Part shown: piece after piece, positions 1 through 6,975 of the stretch
Numbering within the stretch: the stretch's first letter is position 1
Layout of the letters: the number at the start of each line of letters is the position of its first letter
DNA from: an uncultured Clostridia bacterium
Lineage (GTDB): Bacteria; Bacillota; Clostridia; Christensenellales; Borkfalkiaceae
Length of the DNA: 10,229 nucleotides
Reading direction: 5' to 3'
NCBI GenBank assembly: GCA_934273135.1
Contig: CAKQSU010000022.1
Location: forward strand, 1-10,229
Translations under genes and position numbers: made by a program
The notes under the pieces: generated by a model
Told to the model about the DNA's origin: nothing
Seen by the model: only the letters and a program-made list of their open reading frames with translations
Database searches by the model: none

Positions 1-209
1 CTCGGTTCGGATTCGAACGTGAGAAGAACGTAATACCCTTCGGGCTTGTCGTTGATGAGATAAGCAAGCTTTTTTGCGCCCCACTTATCGGAACCTTCGA
101 CTACGCCGCCGTTATCCTTAACGAGCTGCTCGAACTTAGCTATGATAGCTTCCTTAGCTTCGTCCGCGATCGCATTGTCGAGAATATAAAGCATTTCGTA
201 CTTTTTCAT
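1..209 (-). CDS. rpsF: Ribosomal protein S6 (bS6), N-terminal part, cut by window edge
   Basis: Small-subunit ribosomal protein S6, which binds the central domain of 16S rRNA as a heterodimer with S18. The visible 69 codons begin MKKYEMLYILDN and continue through AKFEQLVKDNGG to a WGAKKLAYLINDKPEGYYVLLTF stretch (first 20 residues of it diagnostic), the usual bS6 layout: first beta strand, amphipathic helix, then the W-G-x-(K/R)-x-L-A-Y strand region. The ATG at 207-209 is supported by a GGGAGGT ribosome binding site at 217-223, 7 nt upstream. The C-terminal third lies beyond position 1. In Bacillota rpsF is normally followed by ssb and rpsR, which would lie outside the window. It has its own promoter and a structured leader, described separately. 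Family assignment is secure. Confidence 0.96.
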   Translation of the reverse strand, partial: MKKYEMLYILDNAIADEAKEAIIAKFEQLVKDNGGVVEGSDKWGAKKLAYLINDKPEGYYVLLTFESEP

Positions 210-216
210 GTGTTTT

Positions 217-223
217 ACCTCCC
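217..223 (-). promoter_or_regulatory. Ribosome binding site of rpsF
   Basis: GGGAGGT on the minus strand, 7 nt before the ATG. It lies 3 nt downstream of the candidate S6:S18-binding hairpin, so protein bound to that hairpin could block ribosome access. Confidence 0.85.
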
Positions 224-226
224 GGT

Positions 227-257
227 CTTATTCGGTCCGGCACAGCCGCCGGACAAG
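227..257 (-). promoter_or_regulatory. Candidate S6:S18-binding leader hairpin upstream of rpsF
   Basis: In the rpsF mRNA direction, GTCCGGC (254-248) pairs perfectly with GCCGGAC (241-235) around a 6-nt loop. A CGAAT bulge (234-230) follows on the 3' side, closed by a short outer CTT/AAG pairing (257-255 with 229-227). rpsF leaders of many bacteria carry a hairpin with a 3' bulge containing CCG that is bound by the S6:S18 dimer and represses translation. Here the bases read CCGAA across the stem-bulge junction and the element sits directly before the ribosome binding site, in the right place and form. What I see is the hairpin and bulge; the regulatory role is inferred from the family. Confidence 0.6.
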
Positions 258-263
258 GCGTAT

Positions 264-282
264 TAAGCGGAAAAATCCGCCT
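264..282 (-). promoter_or_regulatory. Small leader hairpin, rpsF 5' UTR
   Basis: GCGGA (271-267 in plus numbering for one arm, 280-276 for the other) forms a 5-bp perfect stem around four A/T bases. On the mRNA strand the stem extends outward by a G-U and an A-U pair. No U tract follows, so I do not call it a terminator. Its function is unknown; it may simply be part of the folded leader. Confidence 0.45.
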
Positions 283-313
283 ATCAAAGCCCGAGTTTAC
301 CCCGAGCTTTGAT
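283..313 (-). promoter_or_regulatory. 31-nt inverted repeat straddling the predicted rpsF transcription start
   Basis: ATCAAAGC (283-290) and GCTTTGAT (306-313) form a perfect 8-bp inverted repeat. Read as minus-strand RNA the stem can extend to 13 pairs, two of them G-U, closed by a GUAAA loop. The outer arm begins immediately after the -10 hexamer (314-319), so a transcript starting near 307 would contain only part of it. It is therefore either a DNA operator over the start site or an RNA hairpin made only in transcripts reading through from the giant gene. There is no U tract for intrinsic termination. Confidence 0.5.
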
Positions 314-342
314 ATTTTAACAGATTATAATTGTTTTGTCAA
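314..342 (-). promoter_or_regulatory. Sigma-A promoter of rpsF
   Basis: On the minus strand TTGACA (342-337) is separated by exactly 17 nt from TAAAAT (319-314). The -35 is perfect and the -10 has five of six consensus bases. The predicted start is near 307, giving a leader of roughly 100 nt before the rpsF ATG. This agrees with rpsF being the first gene of its own operon rather than the tail of the giant gene's transcript. Confidence 0.8.
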
Positions 343-366
343 ACGTTTTTAGCGTTTTACGGGCAT

Positions 367-3300
367 TTACAGGGTTGCCGTCTTTGCTTTATACGCGGCG
401 GTTACTAAGTTAGTAAGCAAATCCTTGGTGGTCATGCCTTCCCAGGAAACGCCGGTGCCTTCGAATATCTTATCCAAAGCCTGAGCAACGGTGACGGTTG
501 TGGTTTCGTCAGCGTTCTTTTCAACAGCAGCGTTCAGATTGATTATGCCGTACGCGCCCATTTCCGCAATGGTCGCCGTTTGCAGTCTTTCCTGCATCTT
601 TGTCGCCGCGTTCTCGACGGTTACTTCGTCTGCTAAAAGCGACATCGGCGTGCCTTCCGTTTTGATAAGGTCTTTAACCCTCATCTTGTTGACTCTGTTC
701 TGTATCGTCGTACCGTCGGCATCTTTAATTTTAAGGTCAACGATTGCGAGGGCGGCACCTTTAGCTTCAACTTTATTGCCGTCTTTGTCGATTGTAGTCC
801 ACTTCTTCGTAGTTTCGTCATAGGTGTAACCCATTATTTCGCCTATCGTCACGTTGTTGATACCGCTTGCAAGGTCGCCTATCGGGGTGTTGCCTACGAT
901 TTTGAGAACCCTGTTGCCGCTTACCGCAGTTTCGCCTAAAACGTCGGTTATCGTCCAGCCTTTGACAGTCGCTTCGAGGTTATCGAGGTCGCCTATCGTT
1001 TCGGAAGCCATCTTAGCCATAACGCCCGTGACGGTCGCTCCTCCGTTCTTCCAGGTGTTAGTCGCTTCGTAGTAGGTGTAGCCTAAGATTTCGCCTATCT
1101 TCCAGCCGTCGATGGTCGTCATATTGAGGTTGCCTATCTTTTCGCTTGCGACTTTGCCGAGAACGCCTTTAACTTCCGTTTCTCCGTCCATCCAGACGTT
1201 AGTCGTTTCGTCGTAAGTGTAACCTAAGACTTCGCCGACCTGAACGTCCTTAACGGCGTCGAGAATTATCGTGTAAGCGTTGCCGGTCATAATGCCGCCG
1301 ACAGTGAGCGAGTACATCGTCTTTTTGAGTACGCCTTCCGCGCCCGTGCCGAAGTCGTATTCCGCGCCGTCCTTGTCGAGCCACTTGCCTTCCGAGTAAG
1401 TGTTGTTGCCGCCGTCGAAGATATAGCCGAGCATTACTTTGCCGAACATTTCGTCGCCGAACACGTAATCGCTGCCGTTAGCCTTTAATCCGTCGTAAAC
1501 CGCTTTGGGCGTGACGTTAAGAACAACTTCGAGAAGAGCCGAATACGTGCCTGTCGCCGCGTAAGTTTCGCCGTCGAAGGATACGCTGCCCGAATAGAAC
1601 GCAGGCATCTTGTTTGCGACAACCGTCATTACGTCTTTAAGATACGCGCCGAACGGCTTGTTTATTTTGCCCTTTATCCAGCCTAAGTTAGTTGCGTTTT
1701 TAACGAGTTCGTAAAGGGTAATGTTGTAGTAATCGTTCATGAGAACGTCAAATCCGCCGGTTACGACGTACTTGCCGTCAATTAGTTCGTATTCCTGATT
1801 GACGCCGAGTCTGTCCGCGACCTTTTTGACGATATCCGCGGCGGCGTCGCCTACGCTTATCGAAGCGCATATACTCTTAACGCCGTCCTTGAAGCCTTTC
1901 TTGAAGTCGTTGAGTTTGACGGAAAGAATCTTTCTTACGGCGTCTTTACCGTAAGGAGCTTCCGCCGCAATGTCAAAGGAAGTGCCTGCAATCGAGTTGA
2001 TAAGTTCCTGTGCGTCGTTTACCGAAAGTTCACCGAGCTTGTCGAAGGTCAAATCCTTAAACGTGACCTTGCCGGTGGAGCAATCGATAATATCGTTCAC
2101 GCTTACGGCAAACAAAGCCTTCATTACCGCCGATTGCTTGACTTCGTCTTTCTTGATAAATCCGCTCACGACGTCGCCTATCGTCGTCACTCCGAAAACA
2201 GCCTCTACGGACTTCTTTTCGAGTGCCAAACCAACGTAATCGGGAATCGTAACGCTGCCTATAACGTTAAGCGCGGAGTTAGACGCCCACTTATCGTAGA
2301 AGAGCGAAATCGCGCTACCGAGAGCAACGCCGTCGAATTTTTCCGTTATCCTATTATATATAGCGTTTGCGTTTTTATCCTTTACGGTTGTTGCAACGTC
2401 CGCCACTATTCCGCCGACGGTTACGCCGTACACGGCTTTTACGAATTCGTTGTCGTCATACTTATCGGGTACGATATCGCCGAGCAAGTCGCCGAGAGTT
2501 ATCTTTTCGAGCGCGCCGGACACGGATTTTTTACCGAGGAATATTCCCGCAACGTCGCAAAGTTCCAACGAACAAATCGATTTGGTAACGGAAAGCTCGG
2601 TGTACTTATCCGTAAATAGAGATACGATATCGCCGAAAGAAGTGTCGCCGTAAACGGTAACGAGATAATCGTATACCGCAGCCTTCTTGTCGGTTTTGTC
2701 GGTTATTATATCGATAATGCCTTTTACGGAAATATCGTAAGTGTTGGCAACAAACTTGTTTCCGTTCCACTTTTCGGGCATAAAGGACTTAATAAGTCCG
2801 CCTACCGTAACGCCGCCGAACACCTTCTCCGCACTCTTTTTGCCGAGCGCGAACGAAATGTAATCCATCACGGCGATTTCGCCTGCCGTTTTAAGCGGGC
2901 TTATCTTTTCGTAATCGGCGTAGAAAAGTTCTACAATACTTCCCGTCGGAACCGTGCCGAACAAGGCGTAAATATCGTCGAAAAGCGCGTTGCCGTCCTT
3001 CGTCTTGACAAAGTCCGAAACGATGTTTATAACGTTGCTTACCGTCACCGCGTAAACGGCTTTTACAAGTTCGTTGTCCTCATACTTGTCGGGAATAAAC
3101 GAACCGAGAAGTTCTCCGAACGTTATCGCGCCGACGGTTGCGTCAATCGACTTTTTGCCGACGAACATATCGAGGTAATCGGTGATGAGAATGTCGCCCA
3201 CAGCCCTTAAAGCGGAGTTAGAAGCCCAATCGGGGTAGAAGAGAGCGATTGCGCTGCCGAGAATAACGCCGTCGAGCTGTTTGCCGACTCTTTCGTAAAT

Positions 3301-6300
3301 AGGATTGAAGTCTTTCGTTTTTATAAAGTCCACGGTATAGCGTACTATTCCGCCGACGGTCACGTCGTAAACGGCTTTGACGAATTCGTTGTTTTCGTAC
3401 TTATCGGGTACAAAGGATTCTATGAGTTCGCCTACCGTTATTCCGCCGAACACCTTCTCCGCGCTCTTTTTGCCGAGAAGCACAGCCGCGTAATCGGTAA
3501 TTTTTATAGAACCGAGCGCATTAAGCGGGGAAACGAGCGCCCAATCGGAGTAGAAGAGGGATATCACGCTGCCGAAAGCCACTTCGCCGAATTTTTCTTC
3601 TATCTTATTATAAAGCTTATCCTTGTCGAACTTAGCGATAAGTTCTATCACCTCGCCGACGTTAATCGTGTACGCCGCCTTGACGAATTCGTTGCTTTCG
3701 TACTTTTCGGGTACGATATCGCCGAGCAAGCCGCCAACCGTCACGTTCGACAAAAGTTCGGAAACGGGCTTAAAGCCGCAAAGCATGGACGAGATGTCCG
3801 CAATCTTTATCAAACCGACTTCGCTCAACGCGGATACGTCCGCCCACTTGTCGTAGAAGAGCGCGATCGCGTCGCCGATATTCGCGTCGCCGAATTTCGC
3901 CGCAACGAGGTTGTTAGCCTTTTCCTTCGTTACTCCTCCGTCCGTAAGGTCGAGTATGTCCTTTACGGAGAGAGAGGATAATGCGATAACGATTTTGTTC
4001 GTTTTATACTTTTCGGGTATGAGGTCGTCCGTTAAGTCTTTCACCGAAACGTTGCCGAAAACGGCTTCTATGCTTCTCTGACCCAACAAAACGCCGGCAT
4101 AATCGGAAACCTTGATTTCAAAAACGGTCTTGAGCGCGTCGATATCCTTCCAGCCCGTCCAGAAGTTGTCAACCGCGTCGCCGAGTACGACGTCGCCGTA
4201 AATATCTACGATATAGTCGTAAAGCGCGGCTTTTCTGCCCGTTTTGCTTTCCCAGATATCGAGAACGCCGTCGATTGAAATTTTATACGTCGCCGCGATA
4301 AAGGGATTGTCTTCATACTTTTCGGGTACGAAGTTGCGGAGGATATCGCCTATCGTCATTCCGCCGAAAGCCTTTCTCACGAGGGCTTCCCAGTCGCCGG
4401 AATAGATATCCTTGAATTCGATATTGAGTACCGAAGCGATGGAATCTTTCAATACGTCGGAAGTAACCACCCAGTTGTCCTTGTCACCGAGTTCGACTTT
4501 GACGGGGGTGTATTTGTTGAGAACGAATCCGATAATGTCGCCGACCTTTATAACGCCGGTCTTTTCCTTCCAGAATTCCCAACTCTTATAGTTGTGGTAA
4601 ACTTCGTCCACGTTAAGGTTAAGAACGAGCTTGGAAAGGTTTTTGAATTCGTTGTCTATGTAAACTTTGCCCTCGGCTTCGTCGTAAGAAGCCCATTCGG
4701 GCTTAAAGGGAATGGCGTGAGCGAGCGCGTAATAGAAGTCGCCGAGAGTGAGAGCTTTCACGTTTGCTTTTACTCCGCCCTGTTCTTTGCCCGTCGCAAT
4801 CGTAACGACAAGGTCGGCAATCTTCATATCGAGGAAGTTTTCGTCGAAGTTCTGCGTTACCTTTTCGCCGTCTTTCTGATAAATTCCGTCAACCTCCGTG
4901 TAACCGAACGCCGCGCCGAAGAAGTCGCCGAAAGTAACGTTGCCCAAAACGTCGTTGATAACGTCCGCCGGGTTTTTGGCTCTCGTTATATTAAGGAAGT
5001 CGCCGAGCGTCTTATCCATCAGGATACCGAGGAATTCGTTGCAATTCCATTTGCCGTTCTCGTATTTTAATCCGACAACGTCGCCGAGGCGAATCTTGCC
5101 GATAGCGTTTTCGAGCGCGGTCACGAACGTGTCGAGCGTGTAATCTTCCTTTTCCCTTATGAGGTCGCCGAATCTCAAATCGCAAAGCCCGTTTAAGAGC
5201 GCGTTGGATTCTATAAAGTCTTTAGCCTTTTCGGGGAGAATGTCGCTCAGCGCATCGCGAAGCGTTATGTCGGACAACCCGAGGTTCAAGTTCTCTAAAA
5301 TTCTGTCGAGAATACGGTCCGTACCGCTGCCTATTATGCTGGAAACGGTCATCTGTCCGAGCTTTTTGACGATAAGAGGAATTTTGTCTTCGTCCATAAA
5401 GGTTTTAAAGACAGTTTCTATCGTCATGTCGCCGGCAACCGCTTCAATCGTTTTGATAACGTCGCCGTCGCCTTTTAAAACGTCGCCTATATTGAGCTTG
5501 GCAAGCACGCCGAGAAGCCCGTCCGCTTTTTTGCCGTCCTTATCGACCCATTCGCCGTCTTCGCCCTTTTCGTAGCCGACAACGTAACCGAGTTCCACGC
5601 TCGAAATAAGCTTATCGGCGTTGAACACGTATTTGCCCGCTTCGTTTTTAAGGAACAGGTCGCGAACTTCGAGGGAACCGAACGTGCGGGTGTATTTTGC
5701 GATTTCGTCGGCAATTTCCTTGCCGGTTACGGAAGCGACGGTATCGAGAACTTCGGCTATCTTCATTTTACCTATCGATAAAAGATCGCCTTCTACAAGT
5801 TCCGTCACGACGTCCGCGCCGGAGGCAACGTCGATTATCGCGCCGAACTCCACGTCCGCCACAAGATTGAGAATACCGAGCGGAGAAGCCGAATCCCCCT
5901 TGACGGAATAAGTGTATTTGTGCGCGGCTTCGTCGTAAGTCGCGTCGAACACGGAGGGAAGGAGCGAGCCGAGTTTAAGCTTTTTTATCGCGGATAAAAA
6001 TCCGAGTTCTTCGGAACCTTCCGCGGAATTGATAAGTTCCCAAACGGTCAAATCGCCCAAGGTCGCCTGCGCTTCGCGGCTCAAAAGGTCGTCGAGCGAC
6101 TGCCCCGTAACGGTCGGGATAAACACGTACAAAGCCCTGACTCTTATGCTGCCCAAAAACTTATCCATACCGGACAAAAACGAAAGTATGGAAACGTTTT
6201 CGAGCGCTTTAAGGTCGTTGTCCTTCGTTGCGGTAACGTCGACCCCCGCCGTTTTAAGCACGCCCGCGATATCGAGTCCGTATTCCTTTTCGATACGCGC

Positions 6301-6522
6301 AAGCGTATATTCGTCCGGGTTTTGGGTCGCTTGAACGACAAGTTCGGCAAGCTGTTCTATCGTCGAATTTTTAATGTCGCCGATAGGCTCTTCGATGCCG
6401 CGAAGCGGCTTGACGTTTTTGTACGCCCAATAAACCCCGACGCCCACTCCGCCGATAAGCGAAACGACGCCGAAAAGCATGCCGAGCAAAAATGCCGTAA
6501 ATCTTCTGAAAAGACCGCTCAT
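367..6522 (-). CDS. Giant membrane-anchored repeat protein, 2051 residues, unknown function
   Basis: I do not recognise this family. Residues 1-9 are basic (two Arg), followed by a hydrophobic segment at about 10-33 rich in Gly and Val, then a positive stretch (K-N-V-K). This fits an uncleaved signal anchor with the remaining roughly 2000 residues outside the membrane. The body is built almost entirely from short pieces of the form hydrophobic-x-hydrophobic-G-(D/E)-hydrophobic-hydrophobic followed by a helix-like stretch, recurring every 25-40 residues. Residues 714-1438 form seven tandem copies of a 101-105 residue unit. Residues about 311-540 and 1698-1932 hold a second repeat with GY-Y and W motifs. 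No LPXTG sorting signal, enzyme motif or C-terminal membrane segment is visible; it ends in AYKAKTATL. The ATG at 6520-6522 follows an AGGAGAG ribosome binding site (6528-6534). It has its own perfect promoter, so it is probably transcribed alone. A structural, adhesive or envelope-spanning role is plausible but not shown. Confidence 0.93.
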   Translation of the reverse strand: MSGLFRRFTAFLLGMLFGVVSLIGGVGVGVYWAYKNVKPLRGIEEPIGDIKNSTIEQLAELVVQATQNPDEYTLARIEKEYGLDIAGVLKTAGVDVTATKDNDLKALENVSILSFLSGMDKFLGSIRVRALYVFIPTVTGQSLDDLLSREAQATLGDLTVWELINSAEGSEELGFLSAIKKLKLGSLLPSVFDATYDEAAHKYTYSVKGDSASPLGILNLVADVEFGAIIDVASGADVVTELVEGDLLSIGKMKIAEVLDTVASVTGKEIADEIAKYTRTFGSLEVRDLFLKNEAGKYVFNADKLISSVELGYVVGYEKGEDGEWVDKDGKKADGLLGVLAKLNIGDVLKGDGDVIKTIEAVAGDMTIETVFKTFMDEDKIPLIVKKLGQMTVSSIIGSGTDRILDRILENLNLGLSDITLRDALSDILPEKAKDFIESNALLNGLCDLRFGDLIREKEDYTLDTFVTALENAIGKIRLGDVVGLKYENGKWNCNEFLGILMDKTLGDFLNITRAKNPADVINDVLGNVTFGDFFGAAFGYTEVDGIYQKDGEKVTQNFDENFLDMKIADLVVTIATGKEQGGVKANVKALTLGDFYYALAHAIPFKPEWASYDEAEGKVYIDNEFKNLSKLVLNLNVDEVYHNYKSWEFWKEKTGVIKVGDIIGFVLNKYTPVKVELGDKDNWVVTSDVLKDSIASVLNIEFKDIYSGDWEALVRKAFGGMTIGDILRNFVPEKYEDNPFIAATYKISIDGVLDIWESKTGRKAALYDYIVDIYGDVVLGDAVDNFWTGWKDIDALKTVFEIKVSDYAGVLLGQRSIEAVFGNVSVKDLTDDLIPEKYKTNKIVIALSSLSVKDILDLTDGGVTKEKANNLVAAKFGDANIGDAIALFYDKWADVSALSEVGLIKIADISSMLCGFKPVSELLSNVTVGGLLGDIVPEKYESNEFVKAAYTINVGEVIELIAKFDKDKLYNKIEEKFGEVAFGSVISLFYSDWALVSPLNALGSIKITDYAAVLLGKKSAEKVFGGITVGELIESFVPDKYENNEFVKAVYDVTVGGIVRYTVDFIKTKDFNPIYERVGKQLDGVILGSAIALFYPDWASNSALRAVGDILITDYLDMFVGKKSIDATVGAITFGELLGSFIPDKYEDNELVKAVYAVTVSNVINIVSDFVKTKDGNALFDDIYALFGTVPTGSIVELFYADYEKISPLKTAGEIAVMDYISFALGKKSAEKVFGGVTVGGLIKSFMPEKWNGNKFVANTYDISVKGIIDIITDKTDKKAAVYDYLVTVYGDTSFGDIVSLFTDKYTELSVTKSICSLELCDVAGIFLGKKSVSGALEKITLGDLLGDIVPDKYDDNEFVKAVYGVTVGGIVADVATTVKDKNANAIYNRITEKFDGVALGSAISLFYDKWASNSALNVIGSVTIPDYVGLALEKKSVEAVFGVTTIGDVVSGFIKKDEVKQSAVMKALFAVSVNDIIDCSTGKVTFKDLTFDKLGELSVNDAQELINSIAGTSFDIAAEAPYGKDAVRKILSVKLNDFKKGFKDGVKSICASISVGDAAADIVKKVADRLGVNQEYELIDGKYVVTGGFDVLMNDYYNITLYELVKNATNLGWIKGKINKPFGAYLKDVMTVVANKMPAFYSGSVSFDGETYAATGTYSALLEVVLNVTPKAVYDGLKANGSDYVFGDEMFGKVMLGYIFDGGNNTYSEGKWLDKDGAEYDFGTGAEGVLKKTMYSLTVGGIMTGNAYTIILDAVKDVQVGEVLGYTYDETTNVWMDGETEVKGVLGKVASEKIGNLNMTTIDGWKIGEILGYTYYEATNTWKNGGATVTGVMAKMASETIGDLDNLEATVKGWTITDVLGETAVSGNRVLKIVGNTPIGDLASGINNVTIGEIMGYTYDETTKKWTTIDKDGNKVEAKGAALAIVDLKIKDADGTTIQNRVNKMRVKDLIKTEGTPMSLLADEVTVENAATKMQERLQTATIAEMGAYGIINLNAAVEKNADETTTVTVAQALDKIFEGTGVSWEGMTTKDLLTNLVTAAYKAKTATL
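727..1431 (-). repeat. C-terminal GYTY...W repeats within the giant protein
   Basis: Residues 1698-1932 contain four related segments, beginning at residues 1698, 1762, 1809 and 1893. The best three start (V/I)GE(V/I)(L/M)GYTY-x-E-(T/A)-T and reach a conserved W after two more residues. The first two of these then run through V-x-G-V, K-x-A and an IG-(N/D)-L strand. Looser versions occur before the core repeat at about residues 311-349 (LGYVVGY, W, DKDG) and 479-510 (LGDVVGL, Y, W). The same motif class therefore flanks the large repeat block on both sides. These look like beta-hairpin insertions in one repeating scaffold. Confidence 0.75.
2209..4383 (-). repeat. Seven tandem units of 101-105 residues in the giant protein
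   Basis: Units cover residues 714-817, 818-919, 920-1020, 1021-1125, 1126-1230, 1231-1333 and 1334-1438; an eighth, decayed copy starts at 1439. Each unit opens with a (V/L)FG-x-(V/I)T(V/I)G-x-L strand. Next come (V/I/M)P-(E/D)-K-(Y/W) with N and FVKA-x-Y, an SV/TV-x-x-(I/V) strand, a variable charged helix, and (F/L)G-(S/D)-x-(I/V)-x-LFY-x-(D/K)-W. Units end at a (K/V/I)-x-DY strand and usually L-G-K-K-S. Conserved FVPEKYE-like and LGKKS blocks make the period clear by eye. The near-constant length points to unit duplication within the gene. Confidence 0.9.
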
Positions 6523-6527
6523 AAGTT

Positions 6528-6559
6528 CTCTCCTACGGGCAAAATTTGAAATATTGCCC
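6528..6559 (-). promoter_or_regulatory. Leader hairpin next to the giant gene's ribosome binding site
   Basis: GGGCAA and TTGCCC (plus positions 6537-6542 and 6554-6559) form a perfect 6-bp stem around an 11-nt A/T-rich loop in the 5' leader. Only two bases separate the stem from the AGGAGAG ribosome binding site (6528-6534), which lies 5 nt before the ATG. The stem may stabilise the mRNA 5' end or tune initiation. There is no U tract, so it is not an intrinsic terminator. Confidence 0.5.
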
Positions 6560-6583
6560 TATAAATAGATTATGACTATTTTT

Positions 6584-6612
6584 ATTATATAATTAAACTT
6601 CGCCTTTGTCAA
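6584..6612 (-). promoter_or_regulatory. Perfect-consensus sigma-A promoter of the giant gene
   Basis: On the minus strand TTGACA (6612-6607) and TATAAT (6589-6584) are separated by exactly 17 nt. All 12 hexamer bases match consensus. The predicted start is near 6577, giving a leader of about 55 nt. It lies downstream of the terminator at 6711-6734, so the giant gene appears to be an independent transcription unit. Confidence 0.88.
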
Positions 6613-6710
6613 TGCTCTTTTAAAAAAAATATCATATTTTAAAGTGAATTTTCGGTGAATTTATGAGCGCAAAAAGACGATTTTGTCACGAAAATTTTAT
6701 TTGCCGCAAC
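6613..6710. other. A/T-rich spacer between terminator and promoter
   Basis: About 100 nt of A/T-rich sequence with homopolymeric A/T runs just upstream of the -35 box, which could act as an UP-element-like region. I see no gene, repeat or stable hairpin in it. Confidence 0.4.
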
Positions 6711-6734
6711 AAAAAAGCCGCCTTTAAAGGCGGC
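6711..6734 (-). terminator. Intrinsic terminator, probably of the lipid operon
   Basis: GCCGCCTTT and AAAGGCGGC (6717-6734) make a perfect 18-nt palindrome, and on the minus strand the hairpin is followed at once by six T residues (6716-6711). The tract lies only on the minus-strand exit side, so it terminates leftward transcription. The nearest upstream gene in that direction is the glycosyltransferase fusion ending at 7246, giving a 3' UTR of about 510 nt. Confidence 0.9.
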
Positions 6735-6830
6735 GTAAAGAGTAAAAACATCGATTAACGCGCTTATAGGCGGACTTATTGAAAATTTAAAGTTGAAAAT
6801 CGAAAATAAGAAGAAGCATGTCATGCATCG

Positions 6831-6878
6831 ACCTTCACCCGCTCGGCTCTGCCGAGCTTTGTGCGGACCGTCGTCGCG
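6831..6878. repeat. Palindromic module A
   Basis: The stem GCTCGGC/GCCGAGC (6841-6847, 6851-6857) with a TCT loop is preceded by ACCTTCACCC and followed by TTTGTG and GGACCGTCGTCGCG. The 33 nt from 6831 match module C (6976-7008) with a single difference. Module A lacks the 7-nt GAGAAGG-type segment that closes the outer stem in module C, so it appears to be a deleted copy. Confidence 0.75.
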
Positions 6879-6899
6879 TCGGCTAACCACACCCACACC

Positions 6900-6948
6900 A
6901 ACCTTTCCCCGATTGCGAAGCAATCTTTGTGGAAAAGGTTGACCGTCG
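6900..6948. repeat. Palindromic module B
   Basis: The inner stem GATTGC/GCAATC (6911-6916, 6920-6925) has a GAA loop. An outer stem AACCTTT plus CC (from 6900) pairs with GG plus AAAGGTT (ending 6940), with one bulged A. The same framework as modules A and C follows (TTTGTGGA, then GACCGTCG), but with a different inner stem. The stems keep their pairing while changing sequence. Confidence 0.7.
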
Positions 6949-6975
6949 TTCGGCGGTTTTCCTCCCACCACACAT

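Noticed and set aside
283..313. Intrinsic terminator of the giant gene
   Set aside because: The stem is good but no T tract follows on the minus strand, and it overlaps the rpsF transcription start.
2134..2619. 161-codon plus-strand frame inside the giant gene
   Set aside because: Antisense shadow of the repeat region; its recurring motifs mirror the repeats and no ribosome binding site supports it.
4594..5070. 158-codon plus-strand frame inside the giant gene
   Set aside because: Antisense shadow; no known domain, and the minus-strand protein is continuous and periodic through this stretch.
367..6522. AsmA/TamB-type bridge-like lipid transfer protein
   Set aside because: The anchor-plus-long-strand-body layout is suggestive and lipid genes are nearby, but I see no specific AsmA or TamB signature, and the repeats appear to mix strands with helices. 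I keep it only as something to test by structure prediction.
6816..6826. GCATGTCATGC palindrome as a protein-binding site
   Set aside because: A single short palindrome at the edge of the repeat block and not near a promoter; most likely part of the repeat element.
6639..6971. Open frame of 110 codons on the minus strand across the repeat region
   Set aside because: It runs through the palindromic modules and the terminator, has no convincing ribosome binding site, and its translation is low-complexity with no recognisable domain.
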